A stretch of DNA of 41,985 nucleotides, from contig JABFGG010000029.1 in the NCBI GenBank assembly GCA_013112575.1, positions 1 to 41,985 of the forward strand, read 5' to 3'. The translations under genes were made by a program, and so were the position numbers. How positions within the stretch are numbered: position 1 is the first letter of the stretch; the number at the start of each line of letters is the position of its first letter. Of the stretch, positions 34,001 to 40,678 are shown piece after piece. The notes under the pieces were generated by a model that saw only the letters and a program-made list of their open reading frames with translations, made no database searches and was not told the DNA's origin. Source of the stretch: Chloroflexota bacterium (lineage in GTDB: Bacteria > Chloroflexota > Anaerolineae > Anaerolineales > UBA11579).

Positions 34001-35400
34001 TGCAACATACGTTTTTCGTTACGTACGATCACGTCCGGAGCACCCAGCTCAAGCAAACGCTTGAGGCGGTTGTTACGGTTGATCACACGACGGTAAAGGT
34101 CATTGAGGTCAGAGGTCGCAAACCGTCCACCATCCAACTGCACCATAGGACGCAAGTCGGGTGGGATTACCGGGAGGACGGTCATCACCATCCATTCCGG
34201 GCGGTTGCCGGAGCGGCGGAAGGCTTCAACCACTTTGAGGCGTTTGGTGGCTTTGGCGCGCTTTTGCTTGCTGCGTGTGGTGCGCACCTCATGCCACAAC
34301 TCCTCAGACATTTTGTCCAAGTCTAGCCGATTAAGAATATCGAAGAAGGCTTCCGCGCCCATGTCGGCACGAAATACCTGGCCCCAGCGGGAGCGCAATT
34401 CGCGGAAACGAATTTCACCCATGAAAGACAGGGGCTTGAGGTCCAGCAATTCATCGCGCATGCGCTGCAATTCTGCGCGTGCACCAGCGGCTTGATCTTC
34501 AGCCTCGGCGCGTAATACGTTAATGGCCTGATCACTCTCGGCCTTAACGCTGGCAGTCTCAATAGTGTTGCGTTCCAATTCGCGTTGTTTGGCTTCCTGG
34601 GCTGTCGCCTCTAGCTCTTCCAACTTGCTCTTGACAGCATCCTGAACAAGGGTCAGATGATCCTTGCCAACCTCTTCACCATTCTTGACGATGGTCAAGT
34701 CAGCAGCCTTAAAAACAATGTTTTTACGGGTCTTGCTGCCATCTTTTTCTTGCAGTTCTGTTTCCAGACGCTGCCCTTCTTTGATGATGGGGTCTAACTG
34801 AGCGGCGAGGTCTTCTTCGTACTGACTTTCGATCTGGGTAGCGCGGGCTTCCAGCTCGATCAAGCGCTCATCGCGTGCTTCGACCAACACAGCAATTTGC
34901 TCTTCGGTCTCAGCAGTCTGCCCTTTTTCAGCCTCGGCGATCTCCTCATCGAGACGTGCCAGGGCTTTATCACGGGCGTCGTCATCTACATAGGTAACTA
35001 CATATTGTGCAAAGTACAGCACACGGTCCAGGTTACGGCGGGAGATATCCAGCAGCAAACCCAGATACGAAGGTACACGACGGGTGTACCACACGTGTGC
35101 CACAGGGGCTGCCAGGTTGATGTGGCCCATGCGCTCACGACGTACCGAAGAGCGCGTGACTTCTACCCCACACTTATCACAAACGATACCTTTATAACGA
35201 ATATTCTTGTATTTGCCACAGGCGCATTGCCAATCGCGCTGTGGACCAAAGATCGCTTCACAGAAAAGGCCATCCTTCTCAGGACGCAGGCGACGATAGT
35301 TGATCGTCTCCGGCTTGAGGACTTCTCCATAAGACCAACTGAGGATGGTCTCTGGTGAAGCCAGGCTGACGCGTAAGGCGGTTAATCCCTTAGCTTCCAT
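31084..35400 (-). CDS. rpoC: RNA polymerase beta' subunit
   Basis: Catalytic largest subunit of RNA polymerase, 1438 residues. N-terminal zinc site Cys59, Cys61, Cys74, Cys77; active-site NADFDGD (625-631) holding the magnesium aspartates; bridge-helix/trigger-loop region about 896-958; second zinc site Cys967, Cys1039, Cys1046, Cys1049. Relative to E. coli and Bacillus, about 190 extra residues rich in Glu, Ala and Lys lie at roughly 140-330, predicted mostly coiled coil, at the same place where Thermus beta' carries its large clamp insertion. The C-terminus (about 1395-1438) is a Pro/Glu/Ala acidic tail. GGAGG lies 9 nt before the ATG. Unusually, rpoB is not upstream; rpoC has its own promoter and a long structured leader. 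Confidence 0.98.
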   Translation of the reverse strand: MEAKGLTALRVSLASPETILSWSYGEVLKPETINYRRLRPEKDGLFCEAIFGPQRDWQCACGKYKNIRYKGIVCDKCGVEVTRSSVRRERMGHINLAAPVAHVWYTRRVPSYLGLLLDISRRNLDRVLYFAQYVVTYVDDDARDKALARLDEEIAEAEKGQTAETEEQIAVLVEARDERLIELEARATQIESQYEEDLAAQLDPIIKEGQRLETELQEKDGSKTRKNIVFKAADLTIVKNGEEVGKDHLTLVQDAVKSKLEELEATAQEAKQRELERNTIETASVKAESDQAINVLRAEAEDQAAGARAELQRMRDELLDLKPLSFMGEIRFRELRSRWGQVFRADMGAEAFFDILNRLDLDKMSEELWHEVRTTRSKQKRAKATKRLKVVEAFRRSGNRPEWMVMTVLPVIPPDLRPMVQLDGGRFATSDLNDLYRRVINRNNRLKRLLELGAPDVIVRNEKRMLQEAVDSLIDNSQRGKALSRRGRRELKSLSDLLKGKKGRFRRNLLGKRVDYSGRSVIVVGPQLKLYQCGLPKSMALELYRPFVISRLVKHNYAANVKGAKRFIDRNRPEVWEVLEEVITERPVLLNRAPTLHRLGIQAFEPVLIEGSAIQLHPLVTTAFNADFDGDQMAVHVPLSEKSVKEARELMLSSKNLLKPADGEPIIAPSKDMVLGVYYLTMDDGKDHKGDERAFADMHEVSMAYQLGQVEVHSKIKVNVTTWYDEEGNRLLEPEDRFIDTTVGRVLFNLILAPEVHFVNEVVDKGGVKDIIAELIEFADDEITTRVADAIKDAGFSYATRSGTTIAISDITIPEEKQEIVRDAMDREEAVERDFRRGLLTEQEQNERVIEIWQKTTTDVGDAVKAQMDPFGNLATMANSGATKGGFSSISQLAGMRGMMADPSGRIIPLPIRSNFREGLSTLEYFISTHGSRKGLADTALRTADAGYLTRRLVDVAQDVMVSQKDCETEDGIWIRAEDDIAGQSLGSRVFGRVAAKNIAHPETGEVLVKRNQLIQQDEMRQIIKASVPEAFVRSPLTCESKWGICTLCYGLDLGRGEMVDDGAAVGIVAAQSIGEPGTQLTLRTFHTGGVAAGSDITTGLPRVEELFEARKMPKGEAVVSEIFGTVEITQSDRYSDLRAVRVSHSAMVDDEYTLGKGWTAEAKDGDEVEAGDVIATSGRKKLKAENGGKLRWVGRGDSRKAVVAHEQIEEAEYEIPSTTRIVVNNGDKVEAGDSLTEGSLNPHTILRIQGREPTQIYLLSEVQKVYRSQGQNIHDKHFEVIIRKMMSKVQLTMPGDTQLLPGDFIDRLELRDVNEAALAEGKEPAQFMEVLLGITKASLNTESFLSAASFQHTIKVLGQAAIAGTEDPLTGLKENVILGKLIPAGTGKGDEFEGVVLPQRPDPTELLPEANGDGEALEAAEATPAVEAEATPEPAGD

Positions 35401-35492
35401 TCAGTCTTGCCTCCTAAGGCTGGTAAAAAATCGGATACCGGTCATTTTGCGGCCCACGTTATCTAGTGATTCCCACCTGCACATATGCATCG

Positions 35493-35511
35493 ACACAGCA
35501 GCGGGCTGTGT
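35493..35511 (-). other. Second hairpin in the rpoC leader
   Basis: ACACAGC (35493-35499) pairs with GCTGTGT (35505-35511) around a 5-base loop. No T-run follows it on the rpoC strand, so it is not an obvious attenuator. Confidence 0.5.
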
Positions 35512-35569
35512 GATTAAGTACGGGACGTGATGAGGCCAAAATCGTTTCAATGTCTATACACGAACAAAT

Positions 35570-35639
35570 GTGCTAGCACCAATACATACAAAACAAGCGC
35601 AGGAGAGCTATTTCTCTCACGCGCTTGGGGTGCTAACAC
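35570..35639 (-). other. Nested stem-loop at the 5' end of the rpoC leader
   Basis: Three stems nest in order: outer 11 bp with one wobble or mismatch (35570-35580 with 35629-35639), middle 7 bp perfect (35594-35600 with 35621-35627), inner 5 bp perfect (35603-35607 with 35614-35618) with a 6-base loop. A 13-base bulge lies on one side only. The distal outer arm GTGCTAGCAC is itself a perfect palindrome. Confidence 0.6.
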
Positions 35640-35657
35640 GTTTTCAAATGTACAGCT

Positions 35658-35686
35658 ATTATATGAATTCGGATGTGGTCTGTCAA
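35658..35686 (-). promoter_or_regulatory. Perfect-consensus sigma-70 promoter of rpoC
   Basis: On the minus strand TTGACA (35686-35681) and TATAAT (35663-35658) are separated by exactly 17 bases. The -35 lies inside an 18-bp palindrome (35680-35697, half-site CTGTCAAG), which could be an operator. Confidence 0.88.
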
Positions 35687-35824
35687 GGTCTTGACAGGAT
35701 TCTAAGAAAAATCAGAGATTGGGTAAAAACGAGATTAGTGACTGGAGATTATTCTTGCGAAATCAGTCTTTTGTCTCCATTCTCAAGTCTCCAATACAAT
35801 TCCTGAATCGCCCTTCTCGACGTT

Positions 35825-38800
35825 CTAATTACTATCTGACTGATTTAACGGTATCAACATATAAAACGTACTACCCTTCCCCAACTCACTCTCCAGCCAC
35901 ACTCGCCCACCATGGCGTTCAGCAATCGATTTGACGATAGCCAAGCCCAGGCCACTCCCACGCTGTTTCCGTGTATCCCGCCGGGCGGCACGGAAGAAAC
36001 GCTCGAATAGTCGCGGCTGGTCAATGGGTGCGATGCCAATGCCGTTATCACGCACACCGATCAGCAGGTAATCATCCCGCTGGGAGATGCCCACCTGCAC
36101 CTTGCCACCCGGCTCTGTGTACTTGATGGCGTTGTCGATCAAGTTCATAATGGCTTGCTGCAAGAGTGCCGGGTCGCCTTCGACTGTCTCGGGCGCACCA
36201 CTGTCGTTCAGCACCAGCTCGATCTGCTTCTGGGCAGCCTGCAATTGCAAGGCATCGCTAACGTGCCGCAACACATCCATAGGCTTGAAGTGTTCCAGCT
36301 TGAGGCCCACTCCAGCTTCGATGCGGCCCAGATCCAGCAGATTGTTGACCAACTGCGACATACTCTCCACACCACCCACGATCTTTTGTACATAACCTGA
36401 TTGCTGCTCATTAAGATCACCTACCATTTGCAGCATGGTGGCATAGCCGCGCATCAAGGTCAACGGGGCACGCAGGTCGTGGCTGACCGTGGCAACAAAC
36501 TCCGTCTTGAGCGCATCGATCTCCTTGAATTGAGTGACATCCTGCAACAGGCATACGCGCCCTACGCCCTGCCCTTCAGTACTTACCGGGGAACTGGTTG
36601 CGAAATAAGTGCGGTTGCCGCCTAGCGTGATCTCAGCGGTCTCTCGCTGGGCATGTGGCGTTTTTATCAAAGCCAGCAATTCTTTATGCGTAATGACTTC
36701 ATCAATCAAGACACCACTGTCAAACTTGGAGCCATTCTCCAGAGTTGCGCGCGCTGCCGGGTTAGCCAAAAGCAGGCGATGTTGCTGGTCTACCACCAAC
36801 ACGGGATTGGGTGTGGAGGTCAATACCGCTTCCATGCGTTCACGCCCCACCTGCGCCCCCAGGTAAAGTTGGGCATTAAAAGCGGCCTGCGCAGCCTGCG
36901 TGGCAACCGCATCCAGGAAAAGCAACTCACCTTCCTCAAATTGGTGCGGCTCTTCATAAGCCAACCACAAAGCACCATAATCCGTATTCTTATGCCGCAA
37001 AGCCATGGCCAACAAAGAGGCTGGCGCTGAACCGTCTTCGAGTTGCAAGCCGGCGCGTGCCGGGTTGGTGATAGGCACCTGTTGGCGTTGGCGGGTCAAT
37101 TCAAGTACTTCACCATCCAAAGCAGAGTACTTCTCGGCATTTTCGCCCAAAGCGAACTGCATGGGGGTAGCGCCATCGAAATCCTCAAATTGTGCTGGCT
37201 GCAACACCAAGCGCGCCATATCGGCACCGGTCGCCAGAGCCGCTTCCAGTGCAGGGCCCACAGCAGCTTCAATTTCAAGGTTGGCTGCCACACCCTGACT
37301 GACGAAGAGCAGGCGGTTGTACTCCTCCATGCGGTCTCTAAGGCGCTTACGCATGGCTTCAAAGGCCAGTCCCAATTGGCCCACCTCATCTTCACCAGAT
37401 ATCTCTAAGGCCTGGTCCAATTCATTGTCAGCAATACGTGCCGCCTCACCGGCCAGTTCCTGCAAATTGCGTGTCACGGAACGCAAGCCAAAACGCAAGG
37501 CGAACAGGATGATGACTCCAACAGCGATAGCCAGAAGTAGCAAGTTTGCCGCGATAGTAATGGCAAGCTCGTTGGCCTGGCTGGAAGGTATGCTGGCGAC
37601 AACCGCCCAATTGCGACCTTCAACCGGCTGGAAATAAACAAGGCGGCTGGTCGCATCGGAAGCCGTATCGTCGAATAGCATGGCGACTTCGCTTACCCGC
37701 CCTATATAGGGCGTCATAATTTGCAAGGGGTCCGGATGGTACAGAATCAGACCATCGTCATCCAGCAGTATGCCTGCTCCATCATCTTCTTCCAGCTTCT
37801 TTAGGCTGTCGATAATTGGTTCCGAAAAGGGGTTGGATTCCAGGCCGCTGCGCGCTAACAACACCCCTCGCACCTGCCCGGTTTCATCCTGTAAGGTTTT
37901 GATAAAACTAAGTTGGGCAGCATTTTCGCCCTCGGCCGGTGGGGCACTGTAACTCTGGAAAGGCACCCCCTGCACGGCCAGATTGATACCCAGCCGTTCG
38001 TCGGGCGTGGGGAAGATGCTACTGAAATCGCGCACTGGGTACCCGGCTACAGGCTGGCCTTCTGCATCCAGCACGAACAATTGCAGGAAGAAGGGGACAA
38101 AACGCAAATCTTCTTCCAGAATGGGGATAAGGTCTTCCTCGGACAAACTGTACAGACGAGCATCATCCGCCAGTTCGGTGACCAGGTTCTGGCCAGTTTC
38201 AAGCACAAAAGGAACGGTCTGTGCAGAGAGTTCGGCGGCACTCTGGATGCGCTCGCCCAACAAGGTACGGGCGGCACTGCGTGCCACGAACCAATCCCCC
38301 ACGATAAGCACTGCAAAAAGGAAAGTGATCAGCGGGGCCGTATTGTATATGAAGCGGGTTTCCAGGCTGGTTTGCGCGGGAGCTGGTTGCTCAGTCTCCT
38401 TTGGCCCCCAGGCTTTCGAGAAAAAAACAGAGACCAACGCAGCAACCACACCCGCTACAAGCATCTGACCTAGAAAAGCTACACTGACCCAGCCCACGCG
38501 ACTGAGGGCAAACTCCACCCGATCCGAGATGGTTTCCCCCACAAAAAACAGATTAGCAAAAATATAGATGAAAGGATACACAAGCGCCGTCATCAGAGCA
38601 GCCACTATTGGACGGCGCAACAAGCGATAGCTGAAGGTGCGGAAAGGCTGGCGTAGCGTCAGGCTCAGGATGGTTGCTGTTAAAGCATATTCAAGTGGAG
38701 TGAAAGGGCTATGCGTGTCCAGCAGACCAATAAGCGCCCCTACCAAAGCCCCTACTCCAGCAGCAGAAGCCGGGCCCAGCAGCCCGGCAGCCAGCATCCA

Positions 38801-39103
38801 GGGAATGGCCGCAAAAAACATCATGGCCGGGCCGCGTGGCTCGATAGGGCGCCCCTGGATCGTGGAGGCCTCACCTACAGGCAGGCGCATCCCTATGAGC
38901 AATGTAGTGATGGGAATCAGTAACAGGAGGGCGGCCAGGGTGATGATCTGCTGTCTTGTCCAGGGTGCATGAAAACTGCGCCCGTACCAATTCAACCCCA
39001 GCACTAATAACAAAATAGCAACCCATCCGAGCCAGCCAGACGCGTGAGTCAACTGGTAAAAATAGACACTATCGGATAGCAGGGTTGCCAGGAATTCCAT
39101 CAT
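35825..39103 (-). CDS. Large membrane sensor histidine kinase (TM - Cache - HAMP - GAF - PAS - HisKA - HATPase)
   Basis: A 1092-residue sensor kinase. Order: six or seven membrane spans (about 22-230) similar to the 5TM/7TM sensor regions; another span (about 256-275); an extracytoplasmic Cache-like domain (about 280-510) with the LQLFVLDAEGQPVAG and GILLDDDGLILYHPDP phrases; a span (512-535); HAMP (about 537-592); GAF-like (about 600-745); PAS (about 752-860); HisKA with phospho-acceptor His875 in VSHDLRAPLTLM; and HATPase with N-box NLIDNAIKY (987-995), DNGIGI (1019-1024) and GSGLGLAIVKS (1049-1059). All kinase boxes are intact. No response regulator is adjacent, so it is an orphan. No Shine-Dalgarno is obvious at ATG 39103 or at the ATG next to it. 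The 35698-35824 gap downstream shows only degenerate GGAGA-type repeats. Confidence 0.93.
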   Translation of the reverse strand: MMEFLATLLSDSVYFYQLTHASGWLGWVAILLLVLGLNWYGRSFHAPWTRQQIITLAALLLLIPITTLLIGMRLPVGEASTIQGRPIEPRGPAMMFFAAIPWMLAAGLLGPASAAGVGALVGALIGLLDTHSPFTPLEYALTATILSLTLRQPFRTFSYRLLRRPIVAALMTALVYPFIYIFANLFFVGETISDRVEFALSRVGWVSVAFLGQMLVAGVVAALVSVFFSKAWGPKETEQPAPAQTSLETRFIYNTAPLITFLFAVLIVGDWFVARSAARTLLGERIQSAAELSAQTVPFVLETGQNLVTELADDARLYSLSEEDLIPILEEDLRFVPFFLQLFVLDAEGQPVAGYPVRDFSSIFPTPDERLGINLAVQGVPFQSYSAPPAEGENAAQLSFIKTLQDETGQVRGVLLARSGLESNPFSEPIIDSLKKLEEDDGAGILLDDDGLILYHPDPLQIMTPYIGRVSEVAMLFDDTASDATSRLVYFQPVEGRNWAVVASIPSSQANELAITIAANLLLLAIAVGVIILFALRFGLRSVTRNLQELAGEAARIADNELDQALEISGEDEVGQLGLAFEAMRKRLRDRMEEYNRLLFVSQGVAANLEIEAAVGPALEAALATGADMARLVLQPAQFEDFDGATPMQFALGENAEKYSALDGEVLELTRQRQQVPITNPARAGLQLEDGSAPASLLAMALRHKNTDYGALWLAYEEPHQFEEGELLFLDAVATQAAQAAFNAQLYLGAQVGRERMEAVLTSTPNPVLVVDQQHRLLLANPAARATLENGSKFDSGVLIDEVITHKELLALIKTPHAQRETAEITLGGNRTYFATSSPVSTEGQGVGRVCLLQDVTQFKEIDALKTEFVATVSHDLRAPLTLMRGYATMLQMVGDLNEQQSGYVQKIVGGVESMSQLVNNLLDLGRIEAGVGLKLEHFKPMDVLRHVSDALQLQAAQKQIELVLNDSGAPETVEGDPALLQQAIMNLIDNAIKYTEPGGKVQVGISQRDDYLLIGVRDNGIGIAPIDQPRLFERFFRAARRDTRKQRGSGLGLAIVKSIAERHGGRVWLESELGKGSTFYMLIPLNQSDSN

Positions 39104-39197
39104 AAAAAACTATGCAATTTTAAAGCCGACTCAGCATCCAAAATCCGGTATTCGCTAAAAATGCCGAGCCTTTTGGCTTTTGGATATATGGAACATC

Positions 39198-39938
39198 TTA
39201 CATGAAGCCATCCAAAGACGCTTCGAGATTTTCTAATGGAATACCAGCGTATTCCCCCTGCATCTCTTCCGGCAGAAGATGTGCAAGGTGCACCATCACA
39301 ATATCAGCATTGCGCTGGCGAGCCGCACGTCGTTCTGCGCCACGACCTTCAATTGGCGGCAGGGCAAAGGGTTCGCCTATGCGCACCTCAATTTTGGGAC
39401 GTTGGAATGTAAATGCGCGTCGAAGAAAATTCTTGTCCCCACCGATCACGGCTACCGGCACGACGGGCACATGGGCCTGATCCATCAAATAGCCCACTCC
39501 AGGTAAGGCACGGATCAACGCTCCGGTGCTGGACCTTCCCCCTTCTGGCGCGATCATCACCGGGCGCTCGCTCTCAAGGATCTGCACCATGGTATCGATC
39601 ACGGTGCGGTCGTAACGGCCACGGTGCACCGGTAGCGCGCCGTAATAACGTACCAATGCCCCCTGCATAGGTCGGTAAAAAACATCATCCCCGGCAATCG
39701 CTTCCGGGTGTTCCGGCCAATATGCCAGGATAAGTGGAGGTTCAACAAGAGAAAGGTGATTGTAGGCCAGGATGTAGCCCGTATCGACAGGCACGTTTTC
39801 CAGACCGGTGACCCTCAGATCTGCTAGCAACCAAAAGATGAAGCGGAAAACAGGACGGCCGATCAGCCGCCGCAAACGCACGCCAAAAGGCACTTTATAT
39901 TTTTCAGTTTGGGGTTTGTGCTGGGTGGTCGTATCCAT
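39198..39938 (-). CDS. plsC: 1-acylglycerol-3-phosphate acyltransferase (PlsC-like)
   Basis: A 246-residue membrane-associated acyltransferase of phospholipid synthesis. The motifs are in order: NHLSLVE (60-66), YRPMQGALVRYYGALPVHRG in the acceptor region (88-107), APEGGRSSTG (130-139) and VPVVPVAVIG. In nearly all members motif I is HX4D; here position 66 is Glu, so it reads HX4E. The change is conservative but at the catalytic acid, and should be checked. ATG 39938 lies 4 bases after the cmk stop; an upstream in-frame start at 40040 would lie inside cmk and is rejected. The cmk-plsC order is common. Confidence 0.88.
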   Translation of the reverse strand: MDTTTQHKPQTEKYKVPFGVRLRRLIGRPVFRFIFWLLADLRVTGLENVPVDTGYILAYNHLSLVEPPLILAYWPEHPEAIAGDDVFYRPMQGALVRYYGALPVHRGRYDRTVIDTMVQILESERPVMIAPEGGRSSTGALIRALPGVGYLMDQAHVPVVPVAVIGGDKNFLRRAFTFQRPKIEVRIGEPFALPPIEGRGAERRAARQRNADIVMVHLAHLLPEEMQGEYAGIPLENLEASLDGFM

Positions 39939-39942
39939 AAAG

Positions 39943-40635
39943 CTAAGAAGGCTCGACCTGGTTTTCCTCCACCAAACGCTTGACCTCTTCCAATACCTCT
40001 TCTTCCGATTTTTTATCGGAATCAAGCACAATGGCATCATCCGCAGGCTTCAATGGAGCCACATCACGGCCGCTATCGAGCTGGTCACGCATGCGCATGG
40101 AAGCCAGTACGTCTTCCAATTCCACTTCTTCTCCCTGCGCCAGCATATCTATGAAGCGACGGCGCGCCCTTTCCTCCACGGATGCATCTAGATACAACTT
40201 AATATCCGCATCCGGCATGACCACCGTGCCGATATCACGCCCTACCATGACCACATCGCCCGATAGGCCAATACGGCGCTGTTGGCGGGTAAGCGCATGG
40301 CGTACACCCGGACAGGCTGCCACCACCGAAACGTTGGCATCCACGTCCGATTCCCTAATCTCCCAGGTCTTGTCATCACCATCGATCAAAACGTCGTACA
40401 AACGCCGTTCTTCCGACGGGGGTTCAATATCAATACGTACCGATTCGGCTAAAGCTGTGCAGGCCTCTTCATCTTCGACATCAATCCCCCGCTCAAGGGC
40501 CACCAGTGTTATGGCACGGTACATCACACCCGTATCAAAATATAAATATCCTAAATCTTCAGCCAGGTTCTTGGCTAGGGTTGATTTGCCTGAGGCTGCC
40601 GGGCCATCAATGGCAATCGTCATGGTCTTGCTCAT
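39943..40635 (-). CDS. cmk: Cytidylate kinase
   Basis: Phosphorylates CMP and dCMP to the diphosphates with ATP in pyrimidine salvage and CDP-lipid supply. It has 230 residues. P-loop GPAASGKST (11-19), the CMP-binding phrase YFDTGVMYRAITL just after, GRDIGTVVMPDADIKLYLDAS, and the lid-region arginines in ERARRRF. ATG 40635 is preferred because GGAG lies upstream and the kinase fold begins at once; a GTG at 40650 would add five residues. It lies between the membrane glycosyltransferase-like gene (43 bp upstream) and plsC (4 bp downstream), probably one operon. Confidence 0.96.
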   Translation of the reverse strand: MSKTMTIAIDGPAASGKSTLAKNLAEDLGYLYFDTGVMYRAITLVALERGIDVEDEEACTALAESVRIDIEPPSEERRLYDVLIDGDDKTWEIRESDVDANVSVVAACPGVRHALTRQQRRIGLSGDVVMVGRDIGTVVMPDADIKLYLDASVEERARRRFIDMLAQGEEVELEDVLASMRMRDQLDSGRDVAPLKPADDAIVLDSDKKSEEEVLEEVKRLVEENQVEPS

Positions 40636-40678
40636 CTCTCTTATCTCCACAACAGGCGCGCTGTGCCTGTGTATTGCG

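Larger units (their letters stand above)
35401..35651 (-). other. Structured 5' leader of rpoC mRNA
   Basis: About 250 nt separate the predicted transcription start (near 35651) from the rpoC ATG. No ORF on the transcript strand looks real. The leader contains a nested stem at 35570-35639 and a second perfect hairpin at 35493-35511, and ends in a GGAGG ribosome-binding site. Together they suggest control of rpoC by attenuation, by an RNA-binding protein or by RNA stability. No known riboswitch family is recognised. Confidence 0.55.

Noticed and set aside
35570..35639. CIRCE-like heat-shock operator (TTAGCAC ... GTGCTAG)
   Set aside because: CIRCE has 9-bp arms TTAGCACTC/GAGTGCTAA with a 9-base spacer; here the spacer is 48 bases and the arms end in CC, so a leader hairpin fits better.
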